From the NCBI RefSeq assembly GCF_002531725.1, contig NZ_NWSQ01000011.1, forward strand, positions 1 through 64,000: DNA of 64,000 nucleotides, given 5' to 3'. Shown in pieces: positions 26,490 to 34,723 of the stretch. The position numbers and the translations under genes are program-made. The number at the start of each line of letters is the position of its first letter. The first letter of the stretch is position 1. Source of the stretch: Rhizobium sp. L43. Lineage in GTDB: Bacteria; Pseudomonadota; Alphaproteobacteria; Rhizobiales; Rhizobiaceae. The notes below the pieces were generated by a model. The model was given only the letters and a program-made list of their open reading frames with translations, did not search any database and was not told where the DNA came from.

Positions 26490-26760
26490 ACTTCAAACCC
26501 GCTGCCCCGGGCTGGACGAACGCTTCCCCGGCCTGATCAGGGCGATTCCTCATTGCTTATGGGAAGTTCCGGGAGAACTGAAGACGAGTTGACGGCTCTA
26601 GGAGCAAGACTCTCAATGGCACTGCCGATGGAGGCTGGGCGAGGCGTTCTGCGGCAATAAGGCGACGCCCGGCGAAACCGGGGCGCAATCGCGCTTTCTG
26701 ATCTCGCCGCCAGGCTTCATCACCCACTGCTAGCCCACGCACCATCCGCTGCGAATTTGG
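26490..26760 (+). pseudogene. Degraded duplicate of the arsR 3' end and its downstream DNA
   Basis: CTGGACGAACGCTTCCC, GGCCTGATCA and GAACTGAAGACGAGTTGACG match the last ~100 bases of arsR (25620-25712). The match continues through GCTCT...GAGCAAGA and the following ~150 bases (25800-25890). The copies differ by many substitutions and the frame is broken. They bracket the membrane-protein gene as a direct duplication. Confidence 0.7.
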
Positions 26761-26771
26761 CAGAACGTACC

Positions 26772-26825
26772 TCCAAACTCCGTCATCCCAGGCCCTGAGC
26801 CTGGGATCCATATCTGCGGCTGATG
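26772..26825. repeat. Palindromic repeat half-unit
   Basis: A CCGTCATCCCAGGCCCTGAG hairpin unit of the family seen ten or so times in the window. It ends just before the tandem TTATAA palindromes. Confidence 0.6.
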
Positions 26826-26839
26826 AAGCTGGAGGACGC

Positions 26840-26918
26840 GTTATAAGGTTTTGGCGGAAACTTATAACTGGAGATCAAGGCCAAAAGGGGTTATAAGGTT
26901 TTGGCAGATACTTATAAC
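26840..26918 (+). promoter_or_regulatory. Two tandem inverted repeats upstream of nucleotidyltransferase copy 1
   Basis: GTTATAAG-N13-CTTATAAC occurs at 26840-26868 and again at 26890-26918, exactly 50 bp apart with nearly the same spacer (GTTTTGGC...). Each could form a hairpin or bind a dimeric protein. The second repeat ends 111 bases before the ATG at 27030. A homologous pair precedes the paralogue at 61641. Confidence 0.7.
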
Positions 26919-27029
26919 GCCGCTGCGAGATGCGTGACGAGAACTTCGCCAAGCGAGGAAAGGCCGCTTCGACAAATCGATGTCCGAACTTGCCGCCGGG
27001 ACGCTGCACTCGAAAAGGAAGAGCTGCCA

Positions 27030-28124
27030 ATGATGAAAGAGATCGACATCAGCTATAGGACGATGTTCGCGGAACTGGCGCAGCGGACGTTGGACGGACA
27101 GTTTCTGGCGGACTTCCCGCTGGAAGGGTGGTTTGTGACCGTCACCGTGAAGGGCCGTGATTACTGGTATTTCGATCTCCCTACTCCCGAAGGCAAGGAC
27201 AAGCGAAGCTATGTCGGTCCGCAGAGCGACAAAGCGATCACAGCGCGGGTGAAGGCCCACAAGGAGATCAAGGATAACGTCCGGGAGCGAAGGCGCATGG
27301 TAAGCACGCTCCGTCGTGCCGGCCTCCCGGGTCCGGATAATTTCGCGGGCGACATCACGAAAGCCCTCGCGGATGCGGGCTTGTTCCGTCTGCGTGCGGT
27401 CCTGATCGGGTCGGTGGCATTCAGCACCTATGCAGGGATGCTCGGCGTTCGCCTGCCCTCATCTGCCATGCAGACCGGCGACGCGGACTTCGCGCAGGAC
27501 TTTGCTATTTCTGCAAGTGTCCAGGACAGCCTGCCTCCGGTTCTCGAAGTCCTCCAGTCGGTCGATCCCGAATTCCGGGCCGTTCCCCATGCGGCAGACA
27601 AGGCCAAGATTGTCGCCTTTCAGAACGCCAAGGGCTATCGGGTGGAATTCCTGACGGGAAACCGAGGATCGGATGACTATACGGGCAAGCCCTCTCCGAT
27701 GCCTGCCCTCGGCGGTGCGTCGGCGGAAAACCTGCGCTTCCTGGACTATCTGATCTACGAGCCTGTGCGCACGGTGCTTCTCTTCCGCGAGGGTGTGAAC
27801 ATCCTCGTTCCCGCTCCCGAGCGATATGCAGTCCATAAGCTCATCGTATCGTCCAGAAGGCTCGCTGACACTCTAGGACGCGTAAAGGCGGACAAAGACC
27901 TCGCGCAAGCCTCCCTGCTTTTCCAAGCCCTCGTCGAGACACGCCACGATTCCGAGCTGACAGATGCTTGGGCGGAAGCGTGGGATCGAGGGGATGCATG
28001 GAAAGATGGCATCTGCAACGGTCTCCTGAGGCTCCCTCATAACGGCGTCGAAGCGCTCGGCAAGGCTCTTGGATCAGAGATGCCCGATATGGAGAAGTTG
28101 AGAGCCGAAGCTCGCCCGACGTGA
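27030..28124 (+). CDS. Stand-alone nucleotidyltransferase (GSU2403/NTP_transf_8-like), copy 1
   Basis: A 364-residue protein. The N-terminal domain has YWYFDLP and KRSYVGPQSD motifs. The nucleotidyltransferase core has LIGSVAF (Gly127-Ser128) and GDADF (Asp151, Asp153), and a probable third acid in YRVEFLTG (Glu206). A helical C-terminal part carries PAPERYAVHKLIVSSRR. The start is the first of two ATGs after AAGGAAGAGC. No antitoxin-like partner is adjacent. The family is predicted to transfer nucleotides, possibly to RNA or protein; the target is unknown. A paralogue lies at 61641-62768. Confidence 0.8.
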   Translation: MMKEIDISYRTMFAELAQRTLDGQFLADFPLEGWFVTVTVKGRDYWYFDLPTPEGKDKRSYVGPQSDKAITARVKAHKEIKDNVRERRRMVSTLRRAGLPGPDNFAGDITKALADAGLFRLRAVLIGSVAFSTYAGMLGVRLPSSAMQTGDADFAQDFAISASVQDSLPPVLEVLQSVDPEFRAVPHAADKAKIVAFQNAKGYRVEFLTGNRGSDDYTGKPSPMPALGGASAENLRFLDYLIYEPVRTVLLFREGVNILVPAPERYAVHKLIVSSRRLADTLGRVKADKDLAQASLLFQALVETRHDSELTDAWAEAWDRGDAWKDGICNGLLRLPHNGVEALGKALGSEMPDMEKLRAEARPT

Positions 28125-28217
28125 TTTCGCTGCCATTGCCACGCCCCTCGTTTTCAGGATTGTTTAGTTTTTCCAGGCTAAGTTGCATCGACTATAACAA
28201 AGCCGCAGGGGCTTGCG

Positions 28218-29054
28218 TTGCCGATCTCCATTTTATGTTTCATCGCGACGGCGATCGTTTTCGTTTTGCAGTGGATTCCGGCTACCGGCATATTCCTGAT
28301 GTTTCTGCTTGCGCCGCTCTGGTCCGTGCTGCTGATCAATCTCGGCTTCGTCGCAATGTTCTTCGAGGCTCGGTCGGGCGCGCTTCCAAGATGGGCGCTG
28401 GTCTTTCCCGTCCTTTATTTCGGGGGCTATTACGCCGTGGCAATCTACCAGCACCTGGCGGTGAACCACACGATTGAAACGGCTTCGGCGCCGGTCTCCC
28501 ACCTGAAATTCGACCCCGACAACACAGCCATTGAAAGCGACTACGGCAATGAAGAGGTCTCTCACGATCTTCTTGTTTTCTGCGGTGTGGCGCGGGCAAT
28601 CGAGCCGATATATGGCCACGATCTGGCCCTCGTTTTCAAAAGGGACCCCTCATGCTCAGCCGCCCCTGCTTCCAGGTTCTCGACGAACCTCGGCGAGATG
28701 CCCCGACATTCGCTGACGATGGATCGGTGTATCGTAAAGACGCGGGAGAGCTATAACGGGCCAGTTCTGAAGATATCGAGCCCATATCGACCAGGGACAG
28801 CCGAAGGATCGTCAGAGATCATCGTCACGGCATCGGACGGGTCGCAAGCGACCATCGAAAACGGCTCTTATCCGGCGCTCTCCTGGTTTCCAATGCCTAT
28901 GATCGGCTGCGCGCTTCAGGATAGTCCGTCGGCCTGGGTTTGCGATGCCGCCTTTGCGCGAACGCGCATTCCGATGCTGCAGCCGAAGGATGGCGTCACC
29001 GGGCCTGCGATCGCCGTCGCCAATGTGCTCGGCTTGACCCGTCAGCCGTTGTGA
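28218..29054 (+). CDS. Predicted membrane protein with large extracytoplasmic domain
   Basis: A 278-residue protein beginning at a TTG (GCAGGGG about 4-8 bases upstream; the start is not certain). Three membrane helices (PISILCFIATAIVFVLQW, FLMFLLAPLWSVLLINLGFV, ALVFPVLYFGGYYAVAIY) are followed by about 190 residues with six cysteines, probably periplasmic. No domain was recognised. It may be independent of the nucleotidyltransferase gene 93 bases upstream or form its downstream partner. Confidence 0.6.
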   Translation: MPISILCFIATAIVFVLQWIPATGIFLMFLLAPLWSVLLINLGFVAMFFEARSGALPRWALVFPVLYFGGYYAVAIYQHLAVNHTIETASAPVSHLKFDPDNTAIESDYGNEEVSHDLLVFCGVARAIEPIYGHDLALVFKRDPSCSAAPASRFSTNLGEMPRHSLTMDRCIVKTRESYNGPVLKISSPYRPGTAEGSSEIIVTASDGSQATIENGSYPALSWFPMPMIGCALQDSPSAWVCDAAFARTRIPMLQPKDGVTGPAIAVANVLGLTRQPL

Positions 29055-29139
29055 AACGCAAGGGCCGCGGCCAAACCAACTCGCAAAACGTGAGGCTTGA
29101 GCCGACTGTCGATGGACCCTGCCTTTCCTCCCGACCGCG

Positions 29140-29603
29140 TTATTGCAGCGCCTTATCCAAAATTACGCTGGCCAGCACGAAAGAGAAGAAGTCATCGGTT
29201 TCCGGCTCGAACTGTGGACCGGCCATATCCAGACAAAAGACACCCTCTCCGCGCGACGGCCAGAGGCAATAGCGCCAGGAAGCTCCGCAGTCCGCAATTG
29301 CAACCGCATCGGCAGGAACGGACTCGCCTTTTCCGCGTGCTCCATAAAGCTCGCTATAGCGGGAGATTGATAAAGCTGAAACGAGGGGTGTTGTTCAACT
29401 AAGGAAGCGGGCTCGGGCTCGTAGATGTAGAACCCTCTCGTCGTTGAGCCGACGCCGATGACGCGGATGAACTCCAGATACTGCTGAGAAATGGCGGGAT
29501 AGAGAGCGGTGATGCTCGATAGCTTCTCTTTTGAGACTGGCTCCAGAGAGGAAAGCTCCTTGTTTTGGTCAACGTCGAGCAGTTGCGATATTCTGTCGAT
29601 CAT
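29140..29603 (-). pseudogene. Frameshifted SMI1/KNR4 (SUKH)-like gene
   Basis: From the ATG at 29603 the first part reads as a SUKH-type protein (KEKLSSITALYPAISQQYLE, then FIRVIGVGSTTRGFYIYEPE). After about 29390 the sensible frame switches. In the new frame one reads GKGESVPADAVAIADCGASW, then PQFEPETDDFFSFVLAS, ending at 29140. A single-base shift somewhere in 29300-29390 explains this. SUKH proteins often serve as immunity proteins against contact-dependent or polymorphic toxins; no toxin gene is next to it. Confidence 0.6.
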
Positions 29604-29825
29604 AATGCACAGCGTCCCTCCATTATGCCTATGATTTGACTGCATCTGTGCGGCTGCCGTCAAGAGCGGTTGTAACGAACAGGCTGATGATGGCGACCGC
29701 GCATTCTCTGGCGATTTAATTAGAACACAACCATACGTCTTTGCCTTTGGTTTAAGTTCCGCTGCTAGTGATCGCCGCATAGCGATCTGGTTGTGAGACA
29801 GCCACTAGGGGAAGGCAGCCTTTGT

Positions 29826-31163
29826 ATGTTGCGTCGTTTCATTCTTGATCGATCCGGCAATTTCGGAATCATGACGGCGCTCATCGCCGTCCCCCTGCTC
29901 GGGGCCGCGGGTACAGCCATTGATTTCGGCAGCGCCCTGTCGCTTCGGACCGAACTCTATGCCGCTGCGGATGCGGCAGCCGTCGGATCCATTACACCCA
30001 AGTCGGATGCGGCAACGCAGGCAAACACCATGTCCGGCGACGGGTCGCTGACGCTCGGAAAGTCCGAAGCCCAAAAAATCTTCTTTTCGCAGATGTCCAA
30101 GAAACAGGGCGACGTGCCCGTCACCGTCGACATCAGCGTTCAAAAAAAGGGCGGCATGCTCAGTTCGACCGTATCCTTTAACGCTGCGATGCCCACGACC
30201 TTCATGCAGGTGATGGGATTTCATGAGATCGCCGTTTCCGGGACGGCAACCGCCCAGTATGAGACCCCGTCCTACATGGATTTCTTCATGCTGCTCGATA
30301 ACACCCCATCGATGGGCGTTGCGGCCACCACCGATGACATCACCGCCATGAAAAAGGCGACGATCAACGGCCACGACGGCGGCAAGGATAAAAACTGCGC
30401 CTTCGCATGCCATATCGTTTCCGAAAAGGGCGTCGAGGACAAGAACAGCTACTACAATGTCGCCCGCAACAATGGCGTGACCATCCGTATCGACGTGGTC
30501 GCCGCCGCCGTCAAAGCCTTGATGGCCAAGGCCGAGGACACGCAGTCCATGCCAAGCCAATTCCGGGTCGCTGCCTATACGTTCGGCAAGACTGCCCAGG
30601 ACGCCAAAGCCGCCAAGCTCTTCAAGGTCTCCGACCTGAACTATGATCTCGACGCCGTGGCCGTCGCGACGAACATGATCAGTCTTATGAGCATTCCCTA
30701 TCAGAACTACTACAACGACCAGCAGACGAGCTTCGACGAAGCGTTGAAAGGGATCGAAGGCGAAATCACCGGGAATATCGGCTCGGGCACCAGCAATGCC
30801 GATCGCCAGAAGATCGTATTTTTCGTCGCTGACGGTGTTGGCGACAGCTATAAGCCGGCCGGCTGCACCAGCCCGAAAGGCACAAACGGCGGACGCTGCA
30901 TCGAACCGATCGACACGACCTATTGCAAGAAGCTGAAAGACCGCGGCATCAAGGTCGCCGTGCTCTATACGACCTACCTGCCCTTGCCCGACAACGGTTT
31001 TTACAAGGACTGGGTGAAGCCCTTCGAGACCAAAATCGCCACGAAAATGGAAGAATGCGCAAGCCCCGGCTTCTATTTCGCGGTCAGCCCCACCGAAGGC
31101 ATCGAAGAGGCCATGGAGGCCCTGTTCCGCAAGATCGTCAGCGCCCCGCGGATAACCAGCTGA
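29826..31163 (+). CDS. TadG-like pilus assembly protein with vWA-type domain
   Basis: A 445-residue protein from the ATG at 29826. The N-terminal Tad-like segment (DRSGNFGIMTALIAVPLLGA, then AIDFGSALSLRTELYAAADA) contains one membrane helix. A von Willebrand A-like domain has a degenerate metal site (LLDNTPSMG instead of DxSxS). Eight or so cysteines in the extracytoplasmic part may pair. TadG proteins accompany Flp pilus systems, but no other tad gene is nearby, so this is an orphan. Confidence 0.82.
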   Translation: MLRRFILDRSGNFGIMTALIAVPLLGAAGTAIDFGSALSLRTELYAAADAAAVGSITPKSDAATQANTMSGDGSLTLGKSEAQKIFFSQMSKKQGDVPVTVDISVQKKGGMLSSTVSFNAAMPTTFMQVMGFHEIAVSGTATAQYETPSYMDFFMLLDNTPSMGVAATTDDITAMKKATINGHDGGKDKNCAFACHIVSEKGVEDKNSYYNVARNNGVTIRIDVVAAAVKALMAKAEDTQSMPSQFRVAAYTFGKTAQDAKAAKLFKVSDLNYDLDAVAVATNMISLMSIPYQNYYNDQQTSFDEALKGIEGEITGNIGSGTSNADRQKIVFFVADGVGDSYKPAGCTSPKGTNGGRCIEPIDTTYCKKLKDRGIKVAVLYTTYLPLPDNGFYKDWVKPFETKIATKMEECASPGFYFAVSPTEGIEEAMEALFRKIVSAPRITS

Positions 31164-31322
31164 TCGCCGCCGGAAACGCAGCGTTGAGGTTGGAGATAGC
31201 CGGTGCGGCATGTCCCCTTCGCCCCGCGAGCGGGGGAGAAGGTGCCGGCAGGCGGATGAGGGGCCGGCACCAGCAATCTCCGGGCCGAGGTGATCTCAAC
31301 CGCCGCTCAGTCCGCGCCACCG

Positions 31323-31811
31323 CTATTCCAGAATGACGACGGCTTCGACCTCGAAGAGCATGGGGTCGATTGCCAGCTTGGGAACCGGGATCAGCGTCTG
31401 CGCCGGCAGGGCCGCGCCGAACATCTCCTTGACCTCCTTGGTCAACACCCCGAGCTTGGACATATCGTGATCGACCACGAAGACCGTGAGCTTGGCGACG
31501 TGATCCGGCCTGGCGCCGAGCGCATCGAGGGCGGTGCGCAGATTGGCGTAGGCCTGCTTCGCCTGGATGGCGAAGTCGGGCGACAAGGCTCCGGTGCCGT
31601 CCTGGCCGCCCTGCCCGGAGATGTAGGCGAGCCTGGCCTCGCGGGGTACGATCACCGCCGTGCTGTAGCCATTCGGCGAGGGATCGTAGAGGTTTTTCGG
31701 ATTGACGATCTCCAGCTTGAGATCGCTCTCATTGGCCGTCGTCGCAGTGGGAATTGCCATGGTCATGATGATGAGCCCTCCGATAAGCAGATGGTTGATT
31801 GCGCGTGACAT
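31323..31811 (-). CDS. Exported RidA/YjgF-family protein
   Basis: A 162-residue protein with an N-terminal signal segment (INHLLIGGLIIMTMAIPTAT) followed by a full RidA domain (ARLAYISGQGGQDGTGALSP, then AYANLRTALDALGARPDHVA, KLTVFVVDHD). RidA enzymes deaminate reactive enamines or imines; an exported version is unusual. It is divergent from a TetR gene with a 50-bp perfect palindrome between them, so it is the likely target of that regulator. Confidence 0.85.
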   Translation of the reverse strand: MSRAINHLLIGGLIIMTMAIPTATTANESDLKLEIVNPKNLYDPSPNGYSTAVIVPREARLAYISGQGGQDGTGALSPDFAIQAKQAYANLRTALDALGARPDHVAKLTVFVVDHDMSKLGVLTKEVKEMFGAALPAQTLIPVPKLAIDPMLFEVEAVVILE

Positions 31812-31868
31812 GATTTTTCTTTCGACTCTGAGGATGGCGAGGAACGACCTCGCGGCCGGCAGGATGAA

Positions 31869-31918
31869 TTGACTCGTACAGTGTACGATTTATTCGCATC
31901 GTACACTGTACGAGTCAA
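31869..31918. promoter_or_regulatory. Large palindromic operator between RidA and TetR genes
   Basis: Two perfect 21-base arms (TTGACTCGTACAGTGTACGA plus T) are separated by 8 bases. Each arm contains its own palindrome TCGTACAGTGTACGA, so two TetR dimer sites face each other. Each arm begins with a -35-like TTGACT. On the minus strand it is followed after 17 bases by GAATAA, a possible promoter for the RidA gene. Confidence 0.8.
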
Positions 31919-31972
31919 GCGGTCAGGATCGACATTCCCGGCATTGTCGGTTTAGATCGACGTTCTGATTAC

Positions 31973-32101
31973 CGAGCAATTCCAGGAAAAGTGCGAAGCG
32001 GTTTTCCCAGGCAAAACGCGAAGCGCTTTTGCCGGCAATTGCGCAAAACAAAAGGAAAGAGCGGTTCTGCGCTTCCGTTAAAAGCTGAACCGCTCTGGGG
32101 A
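31973..32101. repeat. Mosaic palindromic repeat (about 125 bp)
   Basis: The copy shares CAGGAAAAGTGCGAAGCGG, GCGAAGCGCTTTTGCCGG and AAAGCTGAACCGCTC with 24303-24428 and, inverted, with 23070-23196. It forms the leader of the TetR gene, ending 6 bases before its ATG, and supplies GGGGA as ribosome site. Confidence 0.7.
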
Positions 32102-32107
32102 AAACGG

Positions 32108-32806
32108 ATGGCAGCCAAAGACAGCGGCGCTGAAAGCAAACGGTCTCGACGGACAGGCGCGTCGCCCCGGTCCGGGCAGGAGCCACGCAGTGAATCGCCC
32201 CTCTCGCTCGAACGGATCGTGGCAACGGCGGTGGAACTGCTGGACGCCGAAGGTCTCGACGGCTTGAAGATGCGCCGGCTCGCCGATCGCCTCGGCGCGG
32301 GCGCGATGAGCCTCTATTGGCACGTCGGCAACAAGGAGGAGGTCTTTGATCTGGCGCTCGATTCCGTGCTCGAATATCGCGGCCCGGCGCAAGCCGATGA
32401 GTCCGACGACTGGCGCGGGGAAGTCGTTCACATGCTGAAAGACTGGCGCGCCAGCATGCTGCGCCATCCCTGGTCGGCAGCGCTGTTGCCGCGCCGGGCG
32501 CTCGGCCCGAACATCCTCAACCGCCTGGAATTGCTGAGCAGGACCCTGTCCGGCGCCGGTGTCGCCGACGCGGATTTGAACGTTGCGATATGGTCGCTCT
32601 GGAACTATGTGATCGGCGCCACCATCACCCGGGCGAATTTCGACCTCTCGGAAGACGACAGGGCCGCCGCGCAGCAGCGCCTGACAGCTCTCAGCCAACA
32701 CTACCCGACAATCGAACGCTCCCGTCTGCTGCTCGACAATGATTGGGACGGCGCGTTCCGCAAAGGCCTCGATTTCCTGCTCGACGGCCTTTCTCCGAGA
32801 CGATGA
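32108..32806 (+). CDS. TetR/AcrR-family regulator
   Basis: A 232-residue protein. A basic N-terminal extension precedes the TetR helix-turn-helix (LERIVATAVELLDAEGLDGL, then MRRLADRLGAGAMSLYWHVG). A C-terminal ligand domain of the TetR_C type follows, with long helices (DWRASMLRHPWSAALLPRRA). The ATG at 32108 is chosen; the upstream frame is repeat DNA. The divergent RidA gene and the palindromic operator make this a local auto-repressor. A degraded copy of its 3' end occurs at 46566. Confidence 0.9.
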   Translation: MAAKDSGAESKRSRRTGASPRSGQEPRSESPLSLERIVATAVELLDAEGLDGLKMRRLADRLGAGAMSLYWHVGNKEEVFDLALDSVLEYRGPAQADESDDWRGEVVHMLKDWRASMLRHPWSAALLPRRALGPNILNRLELLSRTLSGAGVADADLNVAIWSLWNYVIGATITRANFDLSEDDRAAAQQRLTALSQHYPTIERSRLLLDNDWDGAFRKGLDFLLDGLSPRR

Positions 32807-32869
32807 ACATGCGTCATTTCCCTATGGCTGCGGACCGCCACCGCATCGTCGATGGTGGCCAGCGCGAAT

Positions 32870-32902
32870 CCTCGGGTCAAGCCGAGGAGGACGGAGCGTG
32901 TG
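32870..32902. repeat. Palindromic repeat half-unit
   Basis: TCCTCGGGTCAAGCCGAGGA, the second hairpin of the recurrent intergenic repeat. Nothing else was seen in 32807-33005. Confidence 0.55.
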
Positions 32903-33005
32903 GCGGTGTCTGGAGCAAGGACGGAGCGCCGCCGGCTCTAGCCACATTTGAGCGCGATCCGCGAATGTGAGGAAGGCGGCCGTTTGGGGGCCGCCGCCCG
33001 TCTCA

Positions 33006-33263
33006 TCAGGCCGGACGTCTGACCATTCTCGCCACGGCGATGAGGATGCAGGCTCCGATGAAGCCGGCGATCAAATAACCCAGCCATCCGCCCAGGACGA
33101 CGCCGAAGAGCGACAGGATGAAGTTGGCGACGATGGCGCCGACAATACCGAGAATGATGTTCATCAGCACGCCCATGTTGCTCTTCATGAGCAATTCGGC
33201 GAGCCAGCCGGCAATGCCGCCGATGATGATTGCGGCGATCCAGCCAATACCTGCATTTTCCAT
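33006..33263 (-). CDS. GlsB/YeaQ/YmgE family stress-response membrane protein
   Basis: An 85-residue protein with three membrane helices (IGWIAAIIIGGIAGWLAELL, VLMNIILGIVGAIVANFILS, LGGWLGYLIAGFIGACILIA), the family's transglycosylase-associated layout. The ATG at 33263 has GGGGA six bases upstream; earlier in-frame starts sit on or before that site. The family is linked to envelope and acid stress. Confidence 0.9.
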   Translation of the reverse strand: MENAGIGWIAAIIIGGIAGWLAELLMKSNMGVLMNIILGIVGAIVANFILSLFGVVLGGWLGYLIAGFIGACILIAVARMVRRPA

Positions 33264-33305
33264 AGCCATTCCCCATTGTGAATTATGAGCGGCCGGCACG
33301 GGCAA

Positions 33306-34181
33306 TCACGTCTCGCGGACGAGGCTAAGCCGATTGCCAAGCGGCAAGACCATAACCGTCGCGGCGCCAGTTGGTTCCACCGCCCCCGCCCGGAGGTCGC
33401 GCGTATCGCGATCTGACAGGTCACTTGTCGGCCGCGGGCCAATCATTCGCAGGCTCCTCTATCCCGTGTCGTCGTCCGCGGGGTCGGGAGCTCACGACCA
33501 TCTCCTCCTCAGTCTTACCCACCATCTGGGACGGGCGGGCGGCCGCTTCCGCACCCGGCAGAAAATGATCGATGCGCAGCCCTATTTGGCGGTTGTCTCA
33601 TCGAGAGATCGTGCGGGATGAGGTCGCGGCGAACGGGTAAGGTGCTCGCCTGGCGTTTCGTTGCCCGCACCGAGAAATCGGAAAAACCGGTGCGTTCACC
33701 GTCTCCGTCACGTCCGATTGGCACGCCGCGACCTCGGCGGATTAACCGGCAGCCGCAGGAATGGTTCCGCCTGCCAAGACTGGGAGCCGCGCCGCTGAGC
33801 AATCGGGCAGCCGCCTCTGCGTCAAGCGGTTTAGATGCCGTGTGCAATAGGACGCTCCCTAGCGCTCTTGGCCCCCTGTAGACCAACTATTCCGGCTGGG
33901 CCAGCTGCTTCCGGCCAAATGGCGCATGGCTATGCTGCCTTGGTTCGCCACCACCCTTTTTTCTAGCAGCACAACTTTAGGCGTTAAAAATCGCACTGCC
34001 TGTAGGGCGGCGGACCGGATGTGTTTGTTCACGTGTCTGCTTTGCAACGCGGCGGTTCGCTCCGCGAAGGCGACAAAGTCAGCGTAGATTTCCCAGGTGC
34101 TTAGACAGGTTAGCCTAGCATCACGATGTCGTCGCAGACCGGCGCGACGGTGCCGACGATAGCGCGGCCGAAAGGCGCCCT
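33306..34181. other. Long stretch without a supported gene
   Basis: Nearly 900 bases on either strand lack an open frame with both a ribosome site and sensible composition. It holds a 19-base motif ACAACTTTAGGCGTTAAAA at 33971-33989 that recurs exactly at 45233-45251. The rest is GC-rich and may be decayed coding DNA. Confidence 0.45.
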
Positions 34182-34209
34182 ATGACCTCCTCTGATGAGG
34201 CGAGGTCAT
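34182..34209 (-). terminator. Hairpin downstream of DUF982 gene
   Basis: ATGACCTC / GAGGTCAT arms with a 12-base loop lie 11 bases beyond the stop of the minus-strand DUF982 gene. No clear T-run follows, so termination is only a possibility. Confidence 0.35.
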
Positions 34210-34219
34210 CACTGATACG

Positions 34220-34531
34220 CTAGATGATAGCAAGGCGCGCTGGCCGAGCCGGATGCGCGCTCGGCTTTCTCTTCCACGGGATGAGAACGGCCGGCATGCC
34301 GGCTTCCAGGCAGGCGGCCACGAAGGCCTCCCGCGCTATAATGCCGGCGGTGGCGCCGTTGAGGGCCCCACGGCACGTCTTCACCGCTCGCTCGTGGCGC
34401 TCTCCGTGACGCAACGGCCATTCGTTTTCGAGAAAGTCCAAGGCGTCGTATGCGCCTGAGAAAGTGCGCTCCAAACCACACTGCAGCCGGATTCTTACCG
34501 GCCGGGTCCATGAAACATCGTTCTGCGGCAT
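34220..34531 (-). CDS. DUF982 family protein
   Basis: A 103-residue protein with a perfect AAAGGAGG ribosome site. It shows the DUF982 pattern: PVRIRLQCGLERTFSGAYDA, LDFLENEWPLRHGERHERAV, then CRGALNGATAGIIAREAFVA. The family is almost restricted to Rhizobiales, often in many copies; its function is unknown. A second DUF982 gene lies at 61181-61420. Confidence 0.82.
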   Translation of the reverse strand: MPQNDVSWTRPVRIRLQCGLERTFSGAYDALDFLENEWPLRHGERHERAVKTCRGALNGATAGIIAREAFVAACLEAGMPAVLIPWKRKPSAHPARPARLAII

Positions 34532-34723
34532 TTTTTCCTCCTTTCATGCCACCAATGGTCCCGACGAAAATGATATTGTTAGGGATAGCCGATCATTCAA
34601 GGACCGTCAGAACCATCGAGTAACCCATTGCAAATGCCAGCGCCGTCCCACTGTCTGGCGGCGTCCTAGAAACCGGATGAGGCCCTTTTTTCTTGCGGGC
34701 CCTGGGAAGGATCGGGCCACCAT

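Noticed and set aside
26840..26918. Reading the tandem repeats as a CRISPR array or as a type III toxin-antitoxin RNA
   Set aside because: There are only two units, each is a palindrome rather than a repeat-spacer unit, no cas genes are present, and the following protein is a nucleotidyltransferase rather than a ToxN-like RNase.
29805..31211. A 468-codon frame opposite tadG
   Set aside because: Composition and position indicate an antisense artefact; TadG features are clear on the plus strand.
33515..33886. Opposing open frames of 123 and 87 codons in the gene-poor stretch
   Set aside because: Neither has a ribosome site or plausible composition; they mirror each other in a GC-rich segment.
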